From NCBI RefSeq assembly GCF_000005505.3, contig NC_016132.3, positions 13,568,501-13,632,500 on the forward strand: 64,000 nt of DNA, in the 5' to 3' direction. Of the stretch, positions 39,247 to 49,290 are shown one piece after another; the stretch's first letter is position 1; the number at the start of each line of letters is the position of its first letter. A program made the position numbers and the translations under genes. The DNA is from Brachypodium distachyon. Taxonomy: Eukaryota > Streptophyta > Magnoliopsida > Poales > Poaceae. A model generated the notes under the pieces. It was not told the DNA's origin, searched no databases, and saw only the letters and a program-made list of their open reading frames with translations.

Positions 39247-41433
39247 ATGGTGGCGCGCTTCTCTCCCCGCCTAAAACCCATCCGTCTCCGCCGCCGCTCC
39301 ATCTGGACCGACGCCGTTCCCGTTCCTGCCCACCCCGACCCGCCGCAATCCCCCCTGCTGCTGCTGCAAGACCTCAACGCCCGGCTGAAGCGGCTGGTCC
39401 AGTCGGGCCGGCTCGCGGACGCGCATTCCCTCTTCGACGGGGCGCCGCACCGCGACGAGGCCTCCTACTCCGCGCTGCTCGCGGGCCATGCCGCGGCGGG
39501 GGACTTCGCCGGCGCGATGGCGCTCTTCGTCCGCCTCCGCCGCACCTCCTCCTCCTCGCGGCCGCTGGACGCCGCCGACCCTTTCGTCCTCAGCCTTGTC
39601 TTCAAGGCCTCCGCCGCCGACCCGGGGCTCCTCCTCCCCCACGCGGCCTCCCTCCACGCCTTCGCCGTCAGGTCCTCGGCGCTCTCCTCCGTCTTCGTCG
39701 CCACGGCGCTCGCCGACGCCTACGCCAAGGCCGGCCGCCTCGCGCTCGCGCTCAGGGTGTTCGACGAAATGCCGGCGGCGCGCAGGAACGTCGTCTCCTG
39801 GACCACGCTCGTCGCCGCGCTGTCCCGCGCCGGCCGCCGCCACGACGCGCTCCGCGCCTTCGCCGAGATGCGCGCCTCCGCCGGCGTGGCCTGCGACTCG
39901 CACGCCTACGCGGCCGCGCTCACCGCGTGCGCCGACGCCGGGATGCTGTCCCGTGGGCGCGAGGTGCACGCGCTCTGCGCCAAGCTCGGCCTCGACGCCA
40001 CGCCCTACGTCGCCAACACTCTCGCCACACTGTACGCGCGCTGGGGCGACGTCGGCCGCGCGCTCGCTGCCGTCGGCCGCATGGGGTCGCGTGACGTCGC
40101 CGCGTGGACCACTGTGATATCTTCCTACGTCCAGACGGGTCGTGCGAAGGAGGCCATCGAGGCGTTTGTCGCCATGGTTCGTAACGAGGCGGTGAATGCG
40201 GCATCACCCAATGAATACACCTACGCTGCAGTCATCGCTGCGTGTGCGGATACTTCATGTGTCTGTCTTGGGGAGCAGTTGCATGGGCAGGTTGCACAGA
40301 GAGGGTTTGCAAGTGCCCGCTCGGTGGCCAATTCTCTTGTCACACTCTATGCACGCGTCGCTGGTCGTCTCTCGGCAGCCGATGCCGTGTTTCAGGAAAG
40401 TGCTGCCAAGGATGTGGTCTCCTGGAGTGCAATTATATCAGGGTATGCGCAGGAAGGGCTCGCTGGAGAGGCTTTCGCCCTGTTTACTGAAATGCGACGG
40501 CATCATTGTCCTCGTCCAAATGAGTTTACTCTTGCCAGTCTCCTGAGTGTGTGTGCAACTGCTGCAACATTGGATGCTGGACGCCAACTACATGCGCTTG
40601 TTATGGCAGCTGGACTTGAACACCATGCAATGATCAGGAGTGCTCTAGTTGACATGTATGGCAAGAGTGGCAGCATGTCAGATGCTGATGTTGTTTTCTC
40701 CAATCGCACAAAAGATGATGTGGTCTCATGGACTGCAATGATCGTTGGGCATGCCGAGCATGGCCAGAGCAAAAGGGCACTTGAACTGTTTGAAGAAATG
40801 TGTCTTGTTGGGCTAAAGCCGGACCATGTTGCGTTCATTGGCGTGCTCAGTGCTTGCTGTCATGCTGGGGAAGTCGAGCTTGGATTGAGATACCTCAGTG
40901 CAATGAGCAAAATCTATGGACTGGAGCCTGCAAAGGAGCACTACGGCTGTGTCGTGGATTTGTTGGGCAGAGCTGGTAGAATAAACGAGGCTGAAGAGTT
41001 GATTGGAAGGATGGCAGCTAATGAAAGAGATGGAGTTGTTTGGACATCTTTGCTTAGGGCGTGTGCAGCTCGAGGGGAAGAGGAAACCGGAAAGAAAGCT
41101 GCAGCGAGGGCAATGGAGGCAGAGCCGTGGGGTGCAGGAGCACATGTGGCAATGGCAAATCTATACGCCAGCAAGGGACAATGGTGTGAGGCAGCGCAAG
41201 AAAGGCATATGATGAAGCAGAAAGGGGTTGTGAAAGGAGTAGGGTGGTCATCAATCACAGTTGGGGGGGAGGACAGGGCAGTCGGGGTGTTTGTTGCAGG
41301 TGACCGCACGCATCCCCAAGACAATGTGATCTATGAGATGCTTGAGTTGATTTACTATGGAGTTGGAATGGCCCGCTATGTACCTGCTCAGATGAATTTA
41401 GCATCTGAGGTAGAGCTGCTGGTTAACAGTTAA
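39247..41433 (+). CDS. E-class PLS pentatricopeptide repeat protein, copy A
   Basis: A 728-residue frame, intronless, as usual for this family. It is open back to 39106, but ATG 39247 (ATGGTGGCGCG) is conserved at the paralog's 46990 and begins an Arg-rich, acid-free N-terminus (ARFSPRLKPIRLRRRS) like an organelle transit peptide. About a dozen PPR motifs follow with phrases such as NVVSWTTLVAALSRAGR, DVAAWTTVISSYVQTG, DVVSWSAIISGYAQEG and DVVSWTAMIVGHAEHG. The E domain then appears: VVWTSLLRACAARGEEE, GVVKGVGWSSI and FVAGDRTHPQ. There is no DYW deaminase domain. Such proteins bind single organelle RNAs and often recruit C-to-U editing. The first ~1 kb is extremely GC-rich and the 3' half ordinary, a known grass gradient. 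Confidence 0.92.
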   Translation: MVARFSPRLKPIRLRRRSIWTDAVPVPAHPDPPQSPLLLLQDLNARLKRLVQSGRLADAHSLFDGAPHRDEASYSALLAGHAAAGDFAGAMALFVRLRRTSSSSRPLDAADPFVLSLVFKASAADPGLLLPHAASLHAFAVRSSALSSVFVATALADAYAKAGRLALALRVFDEMPAARRNVVSWTTLVAALSRAGRRHDALRAFAEMRASAGVACDSHAYAAALTACADAGMLSRGREVHALCAKLGLDATPYVANTLATLYARWGDVGRALAAVGRMGSRDVAAWTTVISSYVQTGRAKEAIEAFVAMVRNEAVNAASPNEYTYAAVIAACADTSCVCLGEQLHGQVAQRGFASARSVANSLVTLYARVAGRLSAADAVFQESAAKDVVSWSAIISGYAQEGLAGEAFALFTEMRRHHCPRPNEFTLASLLSVCATAATLDAGRQLHALVMAAGLEHHAMIRSALVDMYGKSGSMSDADVVFSNRTKDDVVSWTAMIVGHAEHGQSKRALELFEEMCLVGLKPDHVAFIGVLSACCHAGEVELGLRYLSAMSKIYGLEPAKEHYGCVVDLLGRAGRINEAEELIGRMAANERDGVVWTSLLRACAARGEEETGKKAAARAMEAEPWGAGAHVAMANLYASKGQWCEAAQERHMMKQKGVVKGVGWSSITVGGEDRAVGVFVAGDRTHPQDNVIYEMLELIYYGVGMARYVPAQMNLASEVELLVNS

Positions 41434-42824
41434 CTGGTAATTTCAGAAGCAGCATTGGTTTCAAAGGAGAAAATCACTGAAGTCCTCCTTGGCAGGGTGA
41501 GCACTAATGCGGCTTAATATTTCTGCTGTTGTGTTGAAGTACTACTGATTTAATAGTCTTGAGTACACTAATGCAACTTTGGTCTGGGTACAGCTCTTGA
41601 TAAGATGCGGATTGCCAGCAACAAATCTTTGTGAGGCACTAGTTTTCTCGTCAAAGCTTCAGCCTGCAGGTACGTGCCAAAAGTAGCTGGCATGCGTTTA
41701 TCACATACCAGAGCGATGAACATCAATCCAATCTTAGTGTGTGTGACGTTACCTGCTCTGCTGCTCATTCACACACTGAATACGCAACATTGTACAGTAT
41801 CTATCAAATTTAGCTTCTCCATTGATTGGCAACCTTATTGTTGTGATTATGGAAATTAGCTTCTCGATGGCAACTAATACTAGTTAAATTTGCTCAGTAG
41901 GCTAGCTAGACTGATACAACAATGCATATATTTGTTTCTTGGGTGATACTGGTTCTTGACATCGCTGATCCACTGGATATATGACAATTGCTAAAACAAA
42001 TGCTGCTTCCAACGAATTGTTGATCCACTGGGTCCATCTGGACATTCTTCGAGTCGCGGTGAAATGATAGGAGAAAAACTCATACCACTATCTTTCTATA
42101 AAATGGCCTCATCAGCTTTCTTGGCCTTCCACATTTTAGTTCCCCATGTAGCTTGTATTTGCCCGTAACACATAATACAGACTTTGTTAGGATTTATGTT
42201 ATGAGGTTTGCTTCAGATCTTATGTCAATTTTTGCATATTGAGCAGTTTGCCTTGGCAGCATGGGAATATTTCTTTCTTGTATCTTCATTTACTATTTCT
42301 TGATGTAATATGTTTTCCCAACAAAACACTGAACTAGGAAAAAAGGCTCAAAATTATGTTGTTCGACATTGGTTTTATATATGTTAGAGAGTCATCAAGA
42401 AATTATGAATCTTCAGATGTTAGTTGCCTAAGAGCACCAGGAGTATTACACAGAGAATTCACTAATCATGATCTGTTAAGATTTTGGCATAATTTATTTG
42501 ATGCACAGGGTTGATTGAAATGGGCACAGTGGGCCATTCTTTTTTGCTGAGCAATAAGCACTCAGAACCTGAAAGATGCTTCCGAGAAACACATACATTA
42601 TCCATTTAGAAACAACCATGTGATGCTCCCAGACTGGCACGTTGTTTGAATCTGACAGGCAAATATCATCCAGTTCCCATCATGAATAATTGCCTGTCTA
42701 CTGTAATATCATATAGTTTCTAGTTCCTTGATAGCAGTTCTGGATGCTGTTATTTGATATGCAAGAAGTCAGTATTTCTTGGTAGCCTATTTGAGTGTAT
42801 GATGCCACCGGGCCACAGGGCCCA
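41434..42824. other. Spacer between blocks A and B
   Basis: 41434-41735 is the PPR 3' flank shared with 49000-49285 (GAGCACTRATGCGGCTTAAT, GGTACAGCTCTTGATAAGATGC, GCCAAAAGTAGC). The remainder, to 42824, is unique AT-rich DNA without a recognisable gene. The B-side duplication resumes at about 42825. Confidence 0.6.
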
Positions 42825-43403
42825 CAGCCAGCCCCCTACTGTGCATGATGCCGTCCCTCCAGACTCCAACCTACTTCGTACACTACATGCCAATTGGATG
42901 GACAAAATCCTCCACCGAACATCCTGCCATTATGTAGGACAAAAATTGTGACCTAAGATGGGCACTGCCAATAATTGATGAAGACGAACCATATTATATT
43001 GGCATAAGTACGCCCCGACTTTTGTACAGAGAACTTCCTTAAGTCTTCGTACACTATATAGCAACGACCATCTTCTCCAGATCCAGACCCCCGACCCCAC
43101 ATCTTTCAGATCGGAGACATTTTGGGTCTGCGCTCACGGCAAGCTGTCCGGTATGTATGTGCAGTCATTTATGTGTTCAGCGGTAGTAGTCTTGTATGCA
43201 TACTGTTTGTTTTTAAGGTTGGTTGTATACACTTTGTGAGGCGTATGCCTCTTCAATTAAGCAGTTTCGAAACTTCGATTGTAATGGCTACTGAAACTTC
43301 ATTTTACCTTTCTATCTTATAAATGAGTAGAAGCCACCATTCAGGCAATGTTCTCAAAGAAAATCTCAACCTGCATGTAACAAAAAAGAATCTCTAAGTG
43401 TGA

Positions 43404-43720
43404 TACTCCCTCAGTTCCTTAAATTATGGTGTATTTGATTGTGTGCATCATTTTGATGCAGAAGGGGAGAGGGGGGCGGGGTGTCAACCTCCTTTTCGGG
43501 GGGAAAATTATGTATTTTATTTTCTTTGACCGAGTCTTTAGTCAAGAGTTACATGTGATTTATGTGATCCAAATCATAACCATAAACAAATACTTTTGAA
43601 TACGAATGCAATGATATTAATTTTATTTCACATAAAATATATATTAATAAGACTGTTTCTTGGTCAAAGGTTTGGTTAAAAGAAACAAAATACATCCTAA
43701 TTTTAGGAAAGGACGGAGTA
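43404..43720. mobile_element. Stowaway-type MITE, 317 bp, present only in copy B
   Basis: TACTCCCTCAGTTCC at the left and GGAAAGGACGGAGTA at the right. Copy A reads CTGTAA-TA-CAAAATAGG at the same place, the exact empty site with a single TA. Confidence 0.88.
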
Positions 43721-43916
43721 CAAAATAGGAGAAAATATGCATGTTCTATTTTATTTCTGGGAGGACTCAACTTCTTTCTGAATTGACCATATTGCATAAA
43801 CTAATTTGTCGCACCAAAATCTTATGTCTATCACTTATGTAATTTTGTTCTTTTACTCATACATCCTTAGTGTTAATTGTTTCGGGAAGAATTAGGGTAG
43901 TAATGCTACAAAATCG

Positions 43917-44031
43917 TACTCCATCCGTTTCATAATTCTTGTCGAAATATTACATGTATTTAGGCATTTTAGGAATGGATACATCCATTTTTGAAAAAAA
44001 TTGAGACAAGAATTATGAAACGGATGGAGTA
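43917..44031. mobile_element. Stowaway MITE, 115 bp, present only in copy B
   Basis: CTCCATCCGTTTCATAATTC with inverse GAATTATGAAACGGATGGAG, TA on both sides. It lies about 60 bp before the DUF594-B start. Copy A has no MITE at the corresponding place. Confidence 0.9.
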
Positions 44032-44089
44032 CAGAACGAGGCCTGAGCTTAATTGAATCATCGTATCGTAGGCACTGCAAGCAGGATCG

Positions 44090-46117
44090 ATGGCTGGAGG
44101 GCGGCTGCAGATCGAAAAACTCTTGCCAGTGCAGTTTCTGCTGCTCGTTAGCCTTGTGCTTCAAATCACCCTCTTCCTCTGCGCCGGGGTACGTCGGATT
44201 GATAACTCCGGCGGCGGGTTGCGGGGGGCACTCCTCTGGCTGGCATACAATTCCGCCGATTCCGTTTCCGCATTTACCATGACCCGATTGTGGTTCATTA
44301 GCAATAGTAACCACTCACTTGCCACGCTATGGGCACCATTCCTCTTGCTGCACCTTGGCGGTCCAGACAACATTGTAGCCTACGCATTGCAAGACAAACA
44401 ACTCTCACTTCGCAGCCTGCCAATAGTTTTGACCCGGGTCATCGTAGGAGCGTATTTCCTTTACGCGAATGGAGATGATAGCGGGAATTTCGTTCTGCTT
44501 GCCTCCTGTCTGATGTTTGCTGTGGGTGCTGCTAAGTACGGAGAAAGGTGGTGGGCACTGCAGAAAGGCAACCTCGGCAGCATCCGCGACTCGGTAAAAA
44601 AGTACAAATCTACTCCTATGCATCGTCATGTTCACCCACAAGACATAGTGTTGAAGAAGGTAAATGGTTTGGACAGGTTGGACGAGGAATCCCATCTGCG
44701 ACGAGCTCACTCGTTGATCGACGTTTGCAAGCGTGCGATAGTTGGTTCTTCAGAAAGGGAAAAAAAAGACCGACACATGACAAAAATGATGTTCTACGTC
44801 GAGTATTGGACACTTGCAGAGATGCAACTCTCCATCATGTATGAGATCTTGTACACCAAGGCGGCTGTGATTCACACGTGGCACGGTTACTCCATCCGTG
44901 TCTTGTCGCCACTCGCCATTTTAGCATCACTGCTGCTGTACCAGTCCAGTGGAGAAGCAGACTGACACGGAGGACTATTTGACACTGCTGTCACATACGT
45001 TTTGTTTGTCGCTGCCTTGTCCATGGAGTCGATTTCCCTGCTGAACACGCTGGGGTCCTCATGGATGTTTGCATACCTGACTTCCACAAGATTCTCATGG
45101 CACTTGCTTCGGAATCAGGTAGTTTCTCTCAGCCGTCTTGTCACTTGTGGACGAAGCAGGTACCAAGCAAGGAGGTGGTCTGGCAACATGGGACAGTACA
45201 ACATGCTGCACTTTTGCACTCGCCCTGACACTCTCCTCACCGGCCGTCCTCTGCTCGGCACGCTGGCCGGGCTGGTGGGACTCGAAGAGTTCTGGAACAG
45301 GAAGCATTTCTCCGGGACCGTTAATTTATCGGACCATGTCTCCATCAAAGTGTGTATCGGTCAACACGCTCAGCGGCTGAACATGAAGGCCGGGGGATTA
45401 AACACACTGGGAATGGTCGTACGTCCCTGGGCCATGACAGCACTGTCACGTCATAACCTGGAAGAGAAATTCAAAGGTATCCTTGGCGAGGAGTTTCAGG
45501 AGGGCGTCATCATATTACACATCGCCACGGAATTTTTCCTGGCCGAGTGCGAGAGTGCCAGCCCCGACGGGGATCATCTTGTGAAGGAGATCAAGGCGCT
45601 GTCAAATTACATGATGTTCCTTCTTGTAGAACGCCCCTACATGCTGCCAGGCATCCACCAAAGCGAGTTGTACGAACGGATCTGTGACGCTCTCACGAAG
45701 GACGTGAGCCATCGCCCAAGAAGTATTTGTGCGTTGCTCAGGAGTTCGTTCCACTACCACGATGACCCAGCTGGCTATAATTCCAGGGCCAACGACAGTA
45801 AGATGCTTGCCGAAAAGTTATACCATAGGCATAAGGGTCAAGAGTTCATCTGTGAGACTGTTCGACTCACCTATTCAGCTTCAGTTGCCGAACAACTGCT
45901 GGTATATCAGAAGGACCATGGTCCTAGTGAGTCGTTGAAACTGTTGCTTGAAGTGTGGGCGGACATGCTCGTCTATGCAGGGAACAAATGCAGCAGGGAG
46001 TCACATGCAAAGAAGCTCAGCAGTGGCAGCGAGTTGACAACCATCGTGTGGCTTATGCTGGAACTTTTCTACCAAATTGACTACCACGTCCACACTGATG
46101 ATAATTATGGAGTATAG
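44090..46117 (+). pseudogene. DUF4220/DUF594 protein, copy B, with one in-frame stop
   Basis: A paralog of 26403-28427 over its whole length, including the start context and the DUF594 signature LLLEVWADMLVYAGNKC. TGA at 44963-44965 (codon 292) replaces a tryptophan codon of copy A in ...SSGEAD/W. The frame before (44090) and after it is otherwise open to 46117. A 10-residue segment present in copy A after TSTEFSW is missing here without shifting the frame. The truncated product would keep the N-terminal membrane region but lose DUF594. With only one disabling change, the loss is recent, or a shorter protein is made. Confidence 0.88.
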
Positions 46118-46361
46118 AGCCAAATCCTTGTTTCAGTCACTTCTAGCCATATTTGATTGTACCTAATGTCCTTGATTCTATGTTGTTACGCTTTTTTAAT
46201 ACGGTTTTCATATTAAGAAGTTGTTTGTTTTTTAGTTAGAGATAGATCGACGTGTTTGGTTGCTGGAACTTAATACAACGATTGTGATGCCTCAACTAAG
46301 ATCTAAACATTTTTCTTAAAAATCAGGCATCTGAGATATGACCACACCCTATCTATAGTGT

Positions 46362-46464
46362 TTAAAAATCTTGTCGAAATATTACATGTATCTAGACATT
46401 TTTTAAGTAATAGATACATTCATTTTTAGACAAATCTGAGACAAGAATCATGAAACGGAAGTAC
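46362..46464. mobile_element. Stowaway MITE, one end only
   Basis: The right part CTGAGACAAGAATCATGAAACGGAAGTA and the interior CGAAATATTACATGTATCTAGAC match the 115-bp family. The left terminus is missing. Confidence 0.6.
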
Positions 46465-49290
46465 TTATGTCTGCTGATGAGAAGCAAGTGGTGGTGGTGC
46501 TGCGTTAAGCTGATAGTGGTGGTATGCTCAGGGGATCTATTCTAGTGAAGCTTTGTTGGATCCGTAAGTTTCAGCTGAAATGACTTGACTACTTTCCGTC
46601 ACTTTTTACAAGACTATGTACTGAAGCAATGATTTGATCAAATTTTGATGACCACTACTCTTGCAAAGATAGTGCATACTTCGTCCCTTTTTTACATCAC
46701 TTGATTGAAATATGATCTTGAGCTGTTTCTGCTTCTTCTTCTTTGTCGTTTTTAAAAACACAACTACTCTCTCCGTTTTTAAACACTTATCGTGATTTTA
46801 GTGTAAAGTTGATTATTATACGACGAATTGTCCAGCACTTCCAACAGATTTCATCCCATGGAATAGAACAGAGAAGAATTCAATTTGGAAAAAAGAAAGA
46901 GAAAGGGAAAGATAACATAGAACTGTTATCTCCAAAACGTGTCGCTTCAAAGCGAGTCGAAGCTACTGGCTCTCCCCAATACGAAGCCAAATGGTGGCGC
47001 GCTTCTCTCCCCGCCTAAAACCCATCCGTCTCCGCGGCCGCCGCTCCATCTGGACCAACGCCGTTCAGCCCAGCCCGACCCGCCGCCATTCCCCCTGCTG
47101 CTGCAAGACCTCAACGCCCGGCTGAAGCGGCTGGTCAAGACGGGGCGCCGCACCGCGACGAGGCCTCCTACTCCGCGCTCCTCGCGGGCCATGCCGCGGC
47201 GGGGGACTTCGCCGGCGCGATGGCGCTCTTCGCCCGCCTCCGGCGCACCTCCTCGCCGCCGCTGGACGCCGCCGACCCTTTCGTCCTCAGCCTCGTCTTC
47301 AAGGCCTCCGCCTCCGACCCGGGGCTCCTCCTCCCCCACGCGGCGTCCCTGCACGCCTTCGCCGTCAGGTCCTCGGCGCTCTCCTCCGTCTTCGTCGCCA
47401 CGGCGCTCGCCGACGCCTACGCCATGGCAGGCCGCCTCGAGCTCGCGCTCAGGGTGTTCGACGAAATGCCGTCGGCGCGCAGGAACGTCGTCTCCTGGAC
47501 CACGCTCGTCGCCGCGCTGTCCCGTGCCGGCCGCCGCCGCGACGCGCTCCGCGCCTTCGCCGAGATGCGCGCCTCCGCCGGCGTGGCCTGCGACTCGCAC
47601 GCCTACGCGGCCGCGCTCAACGCGTGCGCTGACGCCGGGCGAGGGGCACGCGCTCTGCGCCAAGCTCGGCCTCGACGCCACGCCCTACGTCGCCAACACG
47701 CTCGCCACGCTGGGCGCGCGCTGCCGTCGGCCGCATGGGGTCGCGCGACGTCGCCGCGTGGACCACTGTGATATCTTCCTACGTCCAGACGGGTCGTGCG
47801 AAGGAGGCCATCGAGGCGTTTGTCGCCATGGTTCGTAACGAGGCGGCGAATGCGGCATCACCCAATGAATACACATACGCTGCAGTCATCGCTGCGTGTG
47901 CGGATACTTCATGTGTCTGTCTTGGGGAGCAGTTGCATGGGCAGGTTGCACAGAGAGGGTTTGCAAATGCCCGCTCGGTGGCCAATTCTCTTGTCACACT
48001 CTATGCACACGTCGCTGGTCGTCTCTCAGCAGCCGATGCCGTGTTTCAGGAAAGTGCTGCCAAGGATGTGGTCTCCTGGAGTGCAATTATATCAGGGTAT
48101 GCGCAGGAAGGGCTTGCTGGAGAGGCTTTCGCCCTGTTTACTGAAATGCGACGGCATCATTGTCCTCGTCCAAATGAGTTTACTCTTGCCAGTCTCCTGA
48201 GTGTGTGCGCAACTGCTGCAACATTGGATGCTGGACGCCAACTACATGCGCTTGTTATGGCAGCTGGACTTGAACACCATGCAATGATCAGGAGTGCTCT
48301 TGTTGACATGTATGGCAAGAGTGGCAGCATGTCAGATGCTGATGTTGTTTTTTCCAATCGCACAAAAGATGATGTGGTCTCATGGACTGCAATGATCGTT
48401 GGGCATGCCGAGCATGGCCAGAGCAAAAGGGCACTTGAACTGTTTGAAGAAATGTGTCTTGTTGGGCTAAAGCCGGACCATGTTGCGTTCATTGCCGTGC
48501 TCAGTGCTTGCTGTCATGCTGGGGAAGTCGAGCTTGGATTGAGATATCTCAGTGCAATGAGCAAAATTTATGGACTGGAGCCTGCAAAGGAGCTCTATGG
48601 CTGTGTCGTGGATTTGTTGGGCAGAGCTGGTAGAATAAACGAGGCTGAAGAGTTGATTGGAAGGATGAAAGAGATGGTGTTGTTTGGACATCTTTGCTTA
48701 GGGCGTGTGCAGCTCGAGGGGAAGAGGAGACCGGAAAGAAAGCTGCAGAGAGGGCAATGGAGGCAGAGCCATGGGGTGCAGGAGCACATGTGGCAATGGC
48801 AAATCTATACTCCAGCAAGGGACAATGGTGTGAGGCAGCAAGAAAGGCATATGATGAAGCAGAAAGGGGTTGTGAAAGGAGTAGGGTGGTCATCAATCAC
48901 AGTTGGGGGGGGGAGGAGGATAGGGCAGTTGGAATGGCCCGCTATGTACCTGATCAGACGAATTTAGAATCTGAGGTAGTGATGATGGTTATCAGTTAAC
49001 CGAGTAAAGAAGCATTGGCTTTAAAGGAGAAAATTATTTTCCTTGGCAGGATGAGCACTGATGCGGCTTAATAGTTCTGCTGCTGTGCTCAAGTACTAGT
49101 TTAATAGTTCTTCAGTACACTAGTGCAGCTTTGATCTGGGTACAGCTCTTGATAAGATGCTCATTGCTGCGAGGCGAAACTGTATGAGGCACAAGTTTTC
49201 TCTTTAAAGCTTCAGCCTTCAGGTAGGTGCCAAAAGTAGCAGATACGTGTTTACCACATACAAGAGCAATGAACATCAATCCAATCAAAT
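46465..49290. repeat. Segmental duplication, PPR part, copy B
   Basis: Matches 38950-41735, both 5' and 3' flanks included. The spacing from DUF594-B to PPR-B is about 0.9 kb against 10.8 kb in A, and the difference is essentially the transposon cluster in A. Confidence 0.88.
46990..48999 (+). pseudogene. PPR protein, copy B, degenerate
   Basis: Homologous throughout to 39247-41433. Differences seen: a deletion of about 34 bp after KRLVKTG (near 47140), a deletion after the NACADAG codons (about 47638) and another after LATL (about 47712). There is also a ~10-bp loss at 48665 followed by a 2-bp loss near 48838, which together restore frame after about 55 shifted codons. A deletion of ~80 bp near 48930 removes most of the E+ motif between two GTTGG-like repeats. 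The piece 47735-48664 keeps a perfect PPR frame with few changes. The original start ATG is retained but its frame closes after about 45 codons. Confidence 0.9.

Larger units (their letters stand above)
42825..46300. repeat. Segmental duplication, DUF594 part, copy B
   Basis: Partner of 23010-28560. It lacks copy A's three inserted blocks but has its own MITEs at 43404-43720 and 43917-44031. The noncoding 5' flank is still readily aligned by eye over several hundred bases. Confidence 0.85.

Noticed and set aside
39222..40094. A 290-codon Arg/Pro-rich frame and long antisense frames over the PPR gene
   Set aside because: These are out-of-frame shadows of the GC-rich 5' half of PPR-A. The true frame has PPR motifs to the end.
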